From JACNJF01 sp050288105 (GTDB lineage: Bacteria > Pseudomonadota > Gammaproteobacteria > GCA-001735895), in the NCBI GenBank assembly GCA_050288105.1, contig JBNKDE010000013.1:95077-159076 (forward strand): 64,000 nt of DNA. The letters are read 5' to 3'. Positions 8,483 through 17,353 of this stretch are shown here, one piece after another. The translations under genes and the position numbers were made by a program. Under the pieces are notes generated by a model. The model was not told the origin of the DNA. It did not search any database and saw only the letters and a program-made list of their open reading frames with translations. Numbering within the stretch: the first letter of the stretch is position 1; each line of letters opens with the position of its first letter.

Positions 8483-10234
8483 TCAATAGCCTGCACTTAG
8501 GGTTCCCGCCTGGCGGGTATCCGATGCCGCAGTCCAGCCGTCTTCAACTTTCAAAATGGACTGGGTACTACCCATAGCCCAGCGACTGGGATCTATCGTA
8601 TGCCCTTTCTGCTGCAGCAGTCGGATGGTATCCAGGCTGAAACCTTTCTCCAGGGTGAGCTTGTCCGGTAACCATTGATGATGGAAACGCGAAGCCTGTG
8701 TAGCTTCGGCGATATTCATTTTATGATCGATCACATTGCTGATGATCTGTAGCGTGGTGGTAATGATGCGCGAGCCGCCGGGGCTACCGGTGATCAGCAA
8801 GACTTCGGACTTATCCTTATCAAACACGATGGTTGGGCTCATCGAACTTAGCGGGCGTTTGCGTGCGGCAACCGCATTGGCTTCACCGCCGATCAGGCCA
8901 TAGGCATTGGGTACGCCGGGTTTGGCGCTGAAGTCATCCATTTCATTGTTCAGTAGCACACCGGTACCTTTTGCCATAATGCCTGAGCCATAACTGAAAT
9001 TGAGCGTATAGGTGTTGGATACTGCATTCCCCCAGCGATCGACGACGGAAAAATGAGTTGTTTGTGGGGATTCATGCAGCGGGCCAAGCCCCGGTTTGAT
9101 TTGCTGACTGATGCTGGCTTTGGCCGGGTCGATCTGCCCCACCAGCTGGGCGGCGTATTGCTTGTCGGTTAGTTCGGCGACCGGTACCTTGTTGAAGTCG
9201 GGGTCTCCCAGATATTCGCTGCGGTCGGCATAGGCACGTTTCATCGCTTCTGCCATCAAATGTATGGTTTGTGCGCTGTTGTGTCCGTTGCTGGCAAGGT
9301 CAAAGTGTTCCATCATGTTGAGGATCTGCACGATGTGGGTACCGCCCGAAGAAGGGGGTGGCATAGAAGCAATCTTGTATCCGCGATAATTTCCCCATAC
9401 CGGGCTGCGTTTTTTTACCTGGTACTGCGCCAGATCCTGCAGTGTCATATTGCCCTCACCCTGTGCCACGGCCTGGATGATGCTTTGCGCGACCTCACCC
9501 TGATAAAACCCATCGCTGCCCCGGTTAGAAATTAACCTCAGCGTACGCGCGAGATCATTCTGGTAAAGGGTTTCACCGACCTGATAGGGAGTACCATCCT
9601 GATGGTAAAAAATCGCGCTGGCGGCAGGGTCTTTGTGTAACCGATCAGCTACTCGGGCCAGTGAGGTGGAAAGGTCGTGGTTGACTGTGAAACCTCGACT
9701 GGCAAGTTCGATGGCAGGCTTTAGAACCTGTTTTAGTGAAAACGTGCCGTAGTCCGCCAGGGCCTGTGTGAGCCCTTTTACAGTGCCTGGTACGCCCACG
9801 GCAAGACCGTGAAAACGAGACAGGCTGTTATCGGCTTCGCCATCCTTGTTTAGAAAGATATCTCGATGCGCCGCTGCAGGGGCCATTTCTCGGTAATCGA
9901 TTGCGATGGTTTCATTGCTTTCCGCCAGGTGTACCATCATGAAACCGCCACCGCCCAGATTACCTGCGCGTGGCAGGGTTACAGCCAGGGTGAAGCCCAC
10001 GGCAACCGCAGCATCGATGGCATTGCCACCCTGCTTGAGTATATCTACCCCGACCTGTGTCGCGAGTTGCTCCTGTGAAGCCACCATGCCATGCTCTGCC
10101 CATACCGGTTGAGCCAGGCTGGCATAGCTGACTATAGGCTGGCTGCTACTGGCCTGTAGGGAAAAAGGTGACAGGGCGAGGGCCAGAATAAAAGGATTTA
10201 AAAAACGCAGTAAATGTGAAATTAGAATCTGCAC
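8483..10234 (-). CDS. ggt: Gamma-glutamyltransferase (Ntn hydrolase), periplasmic
   Basis: A precursor of about 580 residues that cleaves itself to two subunits at the conserved threonine in SPQTTHFSVVD. It then hydrolyses or transfers the gamma-glutamyl group of glutathione. Other landmarks are the large-subunit motif GGNAIDAAVAVGFTLAV, GNLGGGGFMMVH, and the glycine-rich small-subunit loop TGSPGGSRI. A GTG start at 10234, preceded by GAGGGAAG, gives a hydrophobic signal peptide ending near LQASS; an ATG 15 codons upstream (10279) is the alternative. Its position beside glutathione reductase and GST genes fits periplasmic glutathione recycling. Confidence 0.9.
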   Translation of the reverse strand: MQILISHLLRFLNPFILALALSPFSLQASSSQPIVSYASLAQPVWAEHGMVASQEQLATQVGVDILKQGGNAIDAAVAVGFTLAVTLPRAGNLGGGGFMMVHLAESNETIAIDYREMAPAAAHRDIFLNKDGEADNSLSRFHGLAVGVPGTVKGLTQALADYGTFSLKQVLKPAIELASRGFTVNHDLSTSLARVADRLHKDPAASAIFYHQDGTPYQVGETLYQNDLARTLRLISNRGSDGFYQGEVAQSIIQAVAQGEGNMTLQDLAQYQVKKRSPVWGNYRGYKIASMPPPSSGGTHIVQILNMMEHFDLASNGHNSAQTIHLMAEAMKRAYADRSEYLGDPDFNKVPVAELTDKQYAAQLVGQIDPAKASISQQIKPGLGPLHESPQTTHFSVVDRWGNAVSNTYTLNFSYGSGIMAKGTGVLLNNEMDDFSAKPGVPNAYGLIGGEANAVAARKRPLSSMSPTIVFDKDKSEVLLITGSPGGSRIITTTLQIISNVIDHKMNIAEATQASRFHHQWLPDKLTLEKGFSLDTIRLLQQKGHTIDPSRWAMGSTQSILKVEDGWTAASDTRQAGTLSAGY

Positions 10235-10523
10235 CAGTCTTCCCTCGAGCTTGAAAATAAGCTTAGGGTAGCATGCCAAAGCAGCAATAGGGAGTCAGGA
10301 TTTTTATCGCTTATTGCGTTGTTTTGGCCACTGCGATATCGAGCGCAATAAAATAAAGCCTGGAATCAATAGACTTGCCTATGTAATATCCACTCGCTCA
10401 GGGTTCAGCAGCCCTGGCGACATCAATATCAGGGTGTTCTGTTTTTCCTGCCTTTGAGCGTGCTGGTCATGCGGCACCGTGGTAGCTACAGACATCAAAA
10501 AAACTACCAGAGGATGAATTGAA

Positions 10524-11477
10524 ATGAAAATGTCTAAAACCATTATATGTGCAATTGCTGGCCTGGTCATGACCAGCTCCGCTCTGGCGGAGACGCGAGT
10601 CACCTACAAGTCAGCCAAAACCAGTTCCTCCTATTACCAGATGGGTGTGCAGATTGCAGAGGCTATGAAAAAAGGCTCAGCAGGAAATATCGTGGTCACG
10701 GTTGAAGAGAGTCAGGGCTCTGTGCAGAACGTGATGGAGTCAGCGGTACGCCCCGGCAACTATGTCTTTACCACGCCGCCTGCACTGGTAGGACTGGCAC
10801 AGTCCGGTAAAGCGATGTTCAAGGGCAAGGACAATCCGAAGTTTGGCGAGATTCGTGCCTTATTCCCGATACCATCGCTGACCATGCATTTTGTGATGAG
10901 TGACAAAAGTGGGGTAAGCGATTTTGCCGGCATGGCCGGTAAAACCATTCTGCTGGGAAAAGGTTCATTTGGTGCCAAGGAAGGTGATAAGTACCTTAAG
11001 ATGTTTGGCCTGGAAGGTAAGGTCAAACTGGCGCAGGTTGAGTTGTCGAACGCGGTACCTGCACTCAAAAATGGTCAGATTGACGGCTTTGTAACGGCCG
11101 GTTCCTATCCCGCTCCTAATGTGATTGAGGCGGCTGCTGGTACCGGTATCCGCTTGCTTTCGTTGAGTGACGAGCAGATTGCAGCCACTAAGCGCACCCG
11201 CCTGGTCATACCCGCAGGTACTTATACTGGACAGGATCAGCCGGTTACGACTACCTCATTGCCCGTGGTGGCCTATACCACGACGCAGATGGACGATGAT
11301 ACCGCCTATGCTTTAACCAAAACATTCTGGCAACAAAAGGCAGCGATGAGCTCGGATGCGGGCTGGTGGAAAGCGGTCAACAGTGATTTACTGGCCAATA
11401 TCAAGGGTAAAATACACCCCGGTGCAGTGAAGTATTACAAAGAGGCGGGAATGCCCCTGAGCGACAACCAGATGTAA
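10524..11477 (+). CDS. TAXI-family TRAP transporter solute-binding protein
   Basis: A 317-residue periplasmic binding protein with a signal peptide ending SSALA. The mature part starts TRVTYKSAKTSSSYYQMG, fitting the TAXI pattern in which the ligand pocket is reached early, and later has ALKNGQIDGFVTAGSYPAPN. Members of this family capture small carboxylates or amino acids for a fused TRAP permease. The fused permease gene follows 52 bases downstream, after a strong hairpin that could protect the upstream message and raise binding-protein yield. The substrate is unknown; the locus context suggests an amino acid or ureido compound. Confidence 0.88.
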   Translation: MKMSKTIICAIAGLVMTSSALAETRVTYKSAKTSSSYYQMGVQIAEAMKKGSAGNIVVTVEESQGSVQNVMESAVRPGNYVFTTPPALVGLAQSGKAMFKGKDNPKFGEIRALFPIPSLTMHFVMSDKSGVSDFAGMAGKTILLGKGSFGAKEGDKYLKMFGLEGKVKLAQVELSNAVPALKNGQIDGFVTAGSYPAPNVIEAAAGTGIRLLSLSDEQIAATKRTRLVIPAGTYTGQDQPVTTTSLPVVAYTTTQMDDDTAYALTKTFWQQKAAMSSDAGWWKAVNSDLLANIKGKIHPGAVKYYKEAGMPLSDNQM

Positions 11478-11488
11478 CTCTAATCAGG

Positions 11489-11513
11489 TCGGGATTGCTG
11501 CCTGCAATCCCGA
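11489..11513 (+). terminator. Intercistronic hairpin after the TAXI binding-protein gene
   Basis: A perfect 10-bp stem (11489-11498 with 11504-11513) with a 5-base loop and no T-run. It lies between the binding-protein and permease genes. This is better explained as an mRNA-stabilising or partial-attenuation hairpin that sets unequal expression than as a full terminator. Confidence 0.55.
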
Positions 11514-11529
11514 TCACCAGGTTTTCAAT

Positions 11530-13287
11530 ATGCCTCAAATTTCATCGCTATTCTGGCCCCTGCTCGGGGCTGTTTCGATCTTTTTTCATCTCTGGCTGAT
11601 CTTCTCGGGGCTGATTCCGAATCTGGTCAGTCGTCCGCTGCATATGGCACTGGCGTTGCCCTGGGTGTTTCTCTATCTGGCAAAGAATCGTGTACAGCTT
11701 TGGTCAGGTATAGCGCTATGCATACTGGGTGTTGCCAGCTGTTTATGGATTGCCTTTAATCAATCCATGCTGGGTGATCAGTACGGCTATCTGGCTGATA
11801 ACTTTCAACATGTTATTGCGATCTGCCTGTTATTGATCACGCTGGAGATGGCGCGCCGCGCCATCAGCTGGCCGCTACCGCTGGTGGCCTTGATTGCACT
11901 GCTGTATGGACTGTGGGGTCAGTATATCCCGGGAGAGTTTGGTCATCCGGGCACGCCGGTTGCGAGTTTTCTGGGCACGTTAACAATTGCTGAAGGCGGG
12001 ATCTGGGGCAAGCTGACCGGCATATCCGTGAACATCGTGGCGATATTTGTCATCTTTGGCGCGGTGCTGAATGCCGGGGAGGCGGGGCAGGGCTTTATGA
12101 ATATCGCGGCAGCGGCAGCGGGTCGATTACGTGGGGGCGCGGCCAAGGTATCGGTAATTTCATCGGCATTGTTTGGTTCAATTTCGGGATCAGCCTCGGC
12201 CAATGTGGCCTCTACCGGTGCAATCACGCTGCCCGCGATGACCCGGCTGGGTTACCCGAAGTCTTTCGCTGCCGCTGTGGAGGCGGTGGCATCGTCTGGT
12301 GGGCAGATTATGCCGCCTTTGATGGGGGCGGGCGCGTTTGTCATGGTAGAGCTGACCGGCATTCCGTATACCAGCATTATGGCGGCTGCCTTCATACCCG
12401 CATTGCTGTATTTCTTTACGGTCTGGGTGGGCATTGATGCGTTTTCAAATCGATATAATTTACAGGCAGTACCGCGAGATCAGCAGCCTGCATTGAGACA
12501 GGTGGCGATTACGTCAGCGTTTTTTCTGGTGCCCTTTTGCGTTTTGCTGTGGGGGATGTTTGTGAGCCAGGTGACCCCTCAGTATGCCGCCTGCATGGCG
12601 ATTCTGGCGGCCGCTTTGCTGCTTTGGGTGGATGCCGATCTGAGCTTTAATCTCAAGCGCAGTTTCCAGCGCATGCAGGATGCGAGTATCAACAGTGGCG
12701 TGCAGATTGCGACCATTGCCTCGATCATCCTGTGTGCGTCTATAATTATCGGGGTGCTGGGTATTACCGGACTGGGCGTCAAAATCACTTCATTAATCCT
12801 GTCGGCGTCTGACGGCGCACTCTGGCCAGCGTTGTTGTTAACAGCGATTGCCTGTCTGGTACTGGGTATGGAAGTGCCGACTACAGCGGCTTACCTTATC
12901 TGTGTATCCGTAGCAGGCCCGGCATTGATCAAACTGGGCCTGCCACCCCTGATGGCGCATTTGTTTGTATTCTGGTTTGCCCTGCTCAGCACCATTACGC
13001 CACCTGTCTGTGGTGCGGTGTTTATCGCCGCAGGCATGGTGCAGGAAAACTGGCTAAAAGTAGCTGTTTCCGCAATGGCCCTGGGTATCGGTCTCTATCT
13101 GATTCCGCTGGGTATGATTGCCAACCCGGATCTGATTACCTTTGAAACCACTGCACTCGCTGCATTGATAGCGGGATTAAAAATGGCGCTGGCACTGGCG
13201 CTGGTATCTTTTGGTGTGATCGCGCCCAAAGCCATTTATCTGAGAATGCTGTTAATTCTCTCTGGGCTAGGCATTCTGTTTATCTGA
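11530..13287 (+). CDS. TRAP transporter fused permease (DctQM type, TAXI system)
   Basis: A very hydrophobic 585-residue protein. The N-terminal part (residues 1-110) holds about four helices of the small-subunit type. The rest is a DctM-like large permease with the recognisable segments SISGSASANVASTGAITLP and ASSGGQIMPPLMGAGAFVM. The C-terminal part contains EVPTTAAYLI and FWFALLSTITPPVCGAVFIA. Such fused permeases work with TAXI binding proteins and import substrate with a sodium gradient. It is in one transcription unit with the binding protein upstream. The convergent regulator gene ends 42 bases downstream. Confidence 0.88.
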   Translation: MPQISSLFWPLLGAVSIFFHLWLIFSGLIPNLVSRPLHMALALPWVFLYLAKNRVQLWSGIALCILGVASCLWIAFNQSMLGDQYGYLADNFQHVIAICLLLITLEMARRAISWPLPLVALIALLYGLWGQYIPGEFGHPGTPVASFLGTLTIAEGGIWGKLTGISVNIVAIFVIFGAVLNAGEAGQGFMNIAAAAAGRLRGGAAKVSVISSALFGSISGSASANVASTGAITLPAMTRLGYPKSFAAAVEAVASSGGQIMPPLMGAGAFVMVELTGIPYTSIMAAAFIPALLYFFTVWVGIDAFSNRYNLQAVPRDQQPALRQVAITSAFFLVPFCVLLWGMFVSQVTPQYAACMAILAAALLLWVDADLSFNLKRSFQRMQDASINSGVQIATIASIILCASIIIGVLGITGLGVKITSLILSASDGALWPALLLTAIACLVLGMEVPTTAAYLICVSVAGPALIKLGLPPLMAHLFVFWFALLSTITPPVCGAVFIAAGMVQENWLKVAVSAMALGIGLYLIPLGMIANPDLITFETTALAALIAGLKMALALALVSFGVIAPKAIYLRMLLILSGLGILFI

Positions 13288-13328
13288 CCTTATTGGCAGG
13301 ATTAAGGCATTGCACAATCGTTAATCAA

Positions 13329-14189
13329 TTAATCAAAATCGTTTAACGCCGCATGTATCTCTTCAACCCTGTTGATCCTGCTGCGAGCTTCACGACCGAC
13401 CTGATTCAGCATGGCGATACTTAATAGATGAATTAACGAGCTGGCAGCAGGATAACTATCAAACGGCCCGCTCCCTGAGACTTCTGCGTGCAGCACCCAG
13501 GTCGCGTAGTTGATAGATGCTCCCACGTTAGGCTCAGTGAGATAGAGTATTGGAATGCCCAATTTATGAATGGCTTTGAGCGCCTGACGAAAGCGTAAGG
13601 TTCTGCGTCTGAAACCTACCGCAACCACAATGTCGCCGGGCTTAAAGTCCACCATCTGTTCCGCCAGCGTAGATGCCTCTGAAACCAGTAGCTGAACATC
13701 GTCGCGAACTTGCAGAAATTGCCAGCGCGCATAATCAGCGAGGAAGTGGCTATGACGAAATCCCAAAAGCCAGATTCGATTTGCATCGACCAGGCTTTTA
13801 CCAATACGTTCGAGTTTGCGCGGATCCAGTGCTTCAAAAGTACGAGTCATGATGGAAAGCTCCTGCTCCATCTGTCGACGCAGGTAGGAATCCTGAACAT
13901 CAATCTCGGGCTCCTGCCTTAGCATGTACAGTGGTGATCCCCAGTTCTGTTGTTCCCTGGTGAGACGACGAGCCTGCTCAAAATTTTCAAAGCCAAGACG
14001 ACGGAAAAGTCGAGTGGCTGCAGCCTTGGATACCCCGGCTAACTGTGCCAGCTCGGTAGCGGAGTAACTGGCCATGTCGCCAGGGAAGTCGAGGATTAAA
14101 TCTGCCAGCTTACGCTCGCTGGGAGGCAGACTCTGATAATGATTTCTAATTCTTGCGAGCGCAGATTCATCATCTTTTTTTGGTGGCAT
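13329..14189 (-). CDS. MurR/RpiR-family transcriptional regulator
   Basis: A protein of about 286 residues. The N-terminal helix-turn-helix (ATELAQLAGVSKAAATRLFRR) matches the RpiR family, and the C-terminal SIS domain (WLLGFRHSHFLADYARWQF; DIVVAVGFRRRTLRF) normally binds a phosphosugar or related anion. The ATG at 14189 has GGAG upstream and gives the usual N-terminus; an ATG at 14234 is also in frame. It is divergent from the DctQMP importer and the ammonia-lyase/carbamoylase genes. Two palindromes in the gap are probable operators. In several alpha- and gammaproteobacteria RpiR members control amino-acid-like catabolism; the effector here is unknown. Confidence 0.85.
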   Translation of the reverse strand: MPPKKDDESALARIRNHYQSLPPSERKLADLILDFPGDMASYSATELAQLAGVSKAAATRLFRRLGFENFEQARRLTREQQNWGSPLYMLRQEPEIDVQDSYLRRQMEQELSIMTRTFEALDPRKLERIGKSLVDANRIWLLGFRHSHFLADYARWQFLQVRDDVQLLVSEASTLAEQMVDFKPGDIVVAVGFRRRTLRFRQALKAIHKLGIPILYLTEPNVGASINYATWVLHAEVSGSGPFDSYPAASSLIHLLSIAMLNQVGREARSRINRVEEIHAALNDFD

Positions 14190-14244
14190 GCAGGTAACTC
14201 CGTATATCAGATTAATTGTTTTATAGGATAGCATTAATCACTGC

Positions 14245-14262
14245 TTGAAATTATAATTTCAA
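14245..14262. promoter_or_regulatory. Palindromic operator 1 for the RpiR-type regulator
   Basis: TTGAAATTATAATTTCAA is a perfect 18-bp palindrome in the gap between the RpiR gene and the dctQ gene. RpiR family proteins commonly bind AT-rich palindromes of this size. A second copy follows 31 bases on. Confidence 0.65.
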
Positions 14263-14275
14263 AAGTCTGGACTTA

Positions 14276-14293
14276 TTGAAATTATTGTTGCAA
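14276..14293. promoter_or_regulatory. Imperfect operator 2 for the RpiR-type regulator
   Basis: TTGAAATTATTGTTGCAA agrees with the upstream palindrome at 15 of 18 positions, including the entire left half. The 31-base centre spacing is about three helical turns, which would place two dimers on one DNA face, 35 bases before the dctQ start. Confidence 0.55.
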
Positions 14294-14327
14294 GATTCAG
14301 CTCATCGTATTTCAGTATCAGGCGACA

Positions 14328-14867
14328 ATGCAAGCTTCTGAATCCAGTTTCCAGCGTATTGCGAATATAGCCGCGACCATAAGCTATCGGCTCAGTCAGG
14401 TGACTGAAGTGGTTGTCATTATTCTGATGGCGATTCTGGTACTGGATGTCTGGCTAGGTATCTTCGTGCGATATTTTTCCGAATTCCCGATCACGTTTAC
14501 CGAAGAACTGGCACGTTACCTGATGATCTGGATGGCACTGCTGGCGGTTTCGGTAGGAATATCGCGACGTGCTCATATCGGTGTGCTGGTGTTGTTTGAT
14601 CGGACCCAGGGCATACCGCGACATCTTTTAATGGGCGTGATTGATTTACTGGGATTCCTGTTTTTTGCCTTCCTTTTCTATTATGGGCTTGGCTTCACTA
14701 TCGATGGTGCCAGGCGCTTAACCATGATTTATAGCATGCCGAAATCTATTCCTTTTGCAGCAGTACCGGTTTCCTGTCTGCTGGCAGCGATTCAGGTTGT
14801 CCTGGTGGCGGTAAGAGACCAGGCCGAGTTGATGCCTGAACCCGACCAGGAGAGCGTTTCAATATGA
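14328..14867 (+). CDS. TRAP transporter small permease (DctQ)
   Basis: A 179-residue membrane protein with four predicted helices (about residues 24-46, 62-82, 104-126 and 142-161). It has the family signature segment FTEELARYLMIWMALLAVSV, including the EE-R pattern of DctQ subunits. It pairs with the large permease whose start overlaps this stop (ATGA). First gene of the operon controlled from the two RpiR-type palindromes. The substrate is probably the same family of compounds handled by the hydrolases downstream. Confidence 0.87.
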   Translation: MQASESSFQRIANIAATISYRLSQVTEVVVIILMAILVLDVWLGIFVRYFSEFPITFTEELARYLMIWMALLAVSVGISRRAHIGVLVLFDRTQGIPRHLLMGVIDLLGFLFFAFLFYYGLGFTIDGARRLTMIYSMPKSIPFAAVPVSCLLAAIQVVLVAVRDQAELMPEPDQESVSI

Positions 14868-16144
14868 TTTCTGTTGCCATCGTTTTTTTTCTGCTCCTCA
14901 TTGTCGGTGTACCCGTAGGTTATGTACTGGGTATTGCGGGCATTGTTGGTATTGCGCAGATTGGCGGTGAGCAATTCCTGTCTATGGCCCCTAAACGGTT
15001 TTTTGCCGGGCTGGACCTGTTTCCATTTCTGGCAATGCCGTTCTTTATCCTGGCGGGTGAGATTATGAACCGGTCAGGTATTACACATAAGCTGGTTGGT
15101 TTCGCCGATGCGCTGGTGGGTTATCTGCGCGGTGGTATGGCGCATTCTAATATGCTGGCTTCGGTGATGTTTGCCGGGCTTAGTGGTGCAGCAACTGCAG
15201 ATGCCGCAGCTTTTGGCAATACGCTGGTGCCTGCGATGGTGAAACAGGGCTATACCCGACCCTTTGCCTGTGCGGTTACGGCTGCGGGTTCAATTATCGG
15301 GCCGACTATTCCGCCTTCATCCTTAATGGTGGTTTATGGCTCGTTGATGGGGGTTTCTATCGCCGGGTTATTTGCTGCGGGGATTCTACCGGGGTTATTA
15401 ATCTGTCTGGTTTGTATGGCGGTGATTGCGGCCTTTGGCAAGCGCTGGAATCTTCCTAAATCTGATCAGCGTCCAAGCCTGCGTAAGATATTTTCATCTT
15501 TTCGAGAAAGTATTTTTGCCCTGGTCATGCCAGTGCTCATTCTGGGTTTTATTCTGGGCGGGATTACTACGCCAACTGAGGCTGCATCGATTGCGGTGGC
15601 TTATGCACTGATTCTTGGTGGTGTGATTTATCGCACGCTGAGCTGGCGCGATATCTACGAAATGCTGGGCCGAACAGCACTGATTACCGGCGTGGTTTTT
15701 CTGATTATCGCGGCGGCTTCGATACTGGGCTGGTGGATGACCTTTGAACAGATTCCTCAGGCCATTGCTGCGGCCTTCCTGTCGGTGTCTGAAGACCCTA
15801 CTGCAATCATCTGCATGATTCTACTGCTGTTGCTGGGTATCGGCCTGTTTATGGATATCAATGCTGCGTTGATTATTCTGGCTCCGGTACTGGGACCTTT
15901 AACCTTAACCATTGGTATGGATCCGGTGCATGCCGGCATCATGATCGTGCTGGCATTAAATATTTCGCTGATGACGCCACCTGTGGGTGCCTGTCTGTTT
16001 GTGCTCGCCTCGGTTACCGGTGAGCGCGTAGAGGCAATATCCAAAGCGCTCTGGCCCTTTTTGGTGGTAGAGATTTTAGTACTGTTCGCGGTCTCCATGT
16101 GGGAAGACCTGACACTTTTTATACCGCGATTGCTGGGGCTATAA
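14864..16144 (+). CDS. TRAP transporter large permease (DctM)
   Basis: A 426-residue permease with about twelve helices. Typical DctM landmarks are PFFILAGEIMNRSGIT, the small-residue segment MFAGLSGAATADAAAFG, and the Pro-rich motif GPTIPPSSLMVVYG. These are followed by GGITTPTEAASIAVAYAL and the C-terminal TPPVGACLFVLASV. It transports substrate across the inner membrane driven by sodium ions, with DctQ and the binding protein encoded next. Start codon overlaps the dctQ stop by four bases, so translation is coupled. Confidence 0.9.
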   Translation: MISVAIVFFLLLIVGVPVGYVLGIAGIVGIAQIGGEQFLSMAPKRFFAGLDLFPFLAMPFFILAGEIMNRSGITHKLVGFADALVGYLRGGMAHSNMLASVMFAGLSGAATADAAAFGNTLVPAMVKQGYTRPFACAVTAAGSIIGPTIPPSSLMVVYGSLMGVSIAGLFAAGILPGLLICLVCMAVIAAFGKRWNLPKSDQRPSLRKIFSSFRESIFALVMPVLILGFILGGITTPTEAASIAVAYALILGGVIYRTLSWRDIYEMLGRTALITGVVFLIIAAASILGWWMTFEQIPQAIAAAFLSVSEDPTAIICMILLLLLGIGLFMDINAALIILAPVLGPLTLTIGMDPVHAGIMIVLALNISLMTPPVGACLFVLASVTGERVEAISKALWPFLVVEILVLFAVSMWEDLTLFIPRLLGL

Positions 16145-16213
16145 ATGACTAAATCTGGCAATCTCTTTTTAATCTGACACGAAACATCGTTTAACCATAC
16201 GAGGATAATACCT

Positions 16214-17257
16214 ATGCAAAAACCAGGCTATTTAAAACTAACCCTGATGGCAGCAACGCTGGCCATGGGTCTTATAGCGCTGCCTGCTCAGGCAGAAAAA
16301 GTCATTAAAATCTCTCACCTGAATCCAGGCGATCCGTTTAACAATAACTCAGGCGCGATGACCTCTGTGTTCAAATCACTGGTTGAATCTGGCACCAATG
16401 GTTCGGTTAAGGTGCAGATTTTTTCTGATGGTCAACTGGGTAAGGATAACGAGGTTATAGAACAGACACGTACAGGTGTCATACAGTCGAATATCTCTTC
16501 TTCGGGTGGTGTGGCGCAGCATTATCCGCTGATTGGTGTTTTTGATCTGCCTTTTGCTTTCCCGAATATTTCGGTAGTACATGATGTGATGGATAAGGAC
16601 AGCGGCTTTGGTAAGAAGCTGACCGCTGATATTGAAAACAAAACCGGCCTTAAGGTGCTGGGCTTGCTTGACAGTGGCGGTTATTTTGCGATCTCTAACT
16701 CAAAGCGTGCAGTTAATACGCTGGATGACATGAAAGGTCTGCGCATCCGCACTATGACTCTACCGACTCACGAAGCGATTATCTCTTCTCTGGGTGCGAA
16801 ACCAACTCCTCTGCCATGGGCTGAAGTGTATACCGCTCTACAAACCGGTGTAGCTGATGGTCAGATGAACCCTGTTCCGATTATCGCTTTTGCCAAGTTT
16901 GATGAAGTACAGAAATACCTGACCCTGACCCAGCATGTGATTACCCCTTATGTGTGGTTCATGAATATGGATTTCTACAATAGCCTGACTGATGAAGAGA
17001 AAAGTGTGGTGGATTATGCGGCAAAAGCAGCAGTAGTTGCCGGTCGTGGTATTTCTAGAATTATTGAAGCTTCAAGTCGCGGATTGCCTCATCTGGCGAA
17101 GAAGATGAAGGTAAATAGTATTTCAGAAGCTGAGCGTAAAAAGTTTGCTGCAGTCTCTCAGCCAGCAGTTGAGAAATTAATTGAAGAAAAATTTGGTGCT
17201 GAAGGCGTTGATATGCTGAAAGCGATGAGTGCTTCAATCGAAGAAGCCTCTAACTAA
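16214..17257 (+). CDS. TRAP transporter substrate-binding protein (DctP)
   Basis: A 347-residue periplasmic protein with a signal peptide ending LPAQA|EK. DctP features include LRIRTMTLPTHEAIISSLGA, where the arginine binds the ligand carboxylate, then GAKPTPLPWAEVYTALQTGV. The conserved carboxylate-binding arginine implies an organic or amino acid ligand. It completes the three-part importer with the two upstream genes. A ribosome site (GAGGATAA) precedes the ATG. A strong GC-rich hairpin lies between it and the ammonia-lyase gene, probably lowering expression of the enzymes relative to the binding protein. Confidence 0.9.
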   Translation: MQKPGYLKLTLMAATLAMGLIALPAQAEKVIKISHLNPGDPFNNNSGAMTSVFKSLVESGTNGSVKVQIFSDGQLGKDNEVIEQTRTGVIQSNISSSGGVAQHYPLIGVFDLPFAFPNISVVHDVMDKDSGFGKKLTADIENKTGLKVLGLLDSGGYFAISNSKRAVNTLDDMKGLRIRTMTLPTHEAIISSLGAKPTPLPWAEVYTALQTGVADGQMNPVPIIAFAKFDEVQKYLTLTQHVITPYVWFMNMDFYNSLTDEEKSVVDYAAKAAVVAGRGISRIIEASSRGLPHLAKKMKVNSISEAERKKFAAVSQPAVEKLIEEKFGAEGVDMLKAMSASIEEASN

Positions 17258-17272
17258 GTTAGATGGTTATAG

Positions 17273-17305
17273 CTGGCCGGTCCTGTCGGGACCGGCCAGT
17301 TTGTT
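17273..17305 (+). terminator. Strong hairpin after dctP (partial terminator)
   Basis: An 11-bp GC-rich perfect stem (17273-17283 with 17289-17299), 5-base loop, followed by a T-rich stretch TTTGTTT. It could terminate part of the transcripts from the importer operon or stabilise the binding-protein message. Confidence 0.6.
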
Positions 17306-17353
17306 TACAAAACACAACAACGATTAAATACCAATTTAAATAAATATAAAAAG

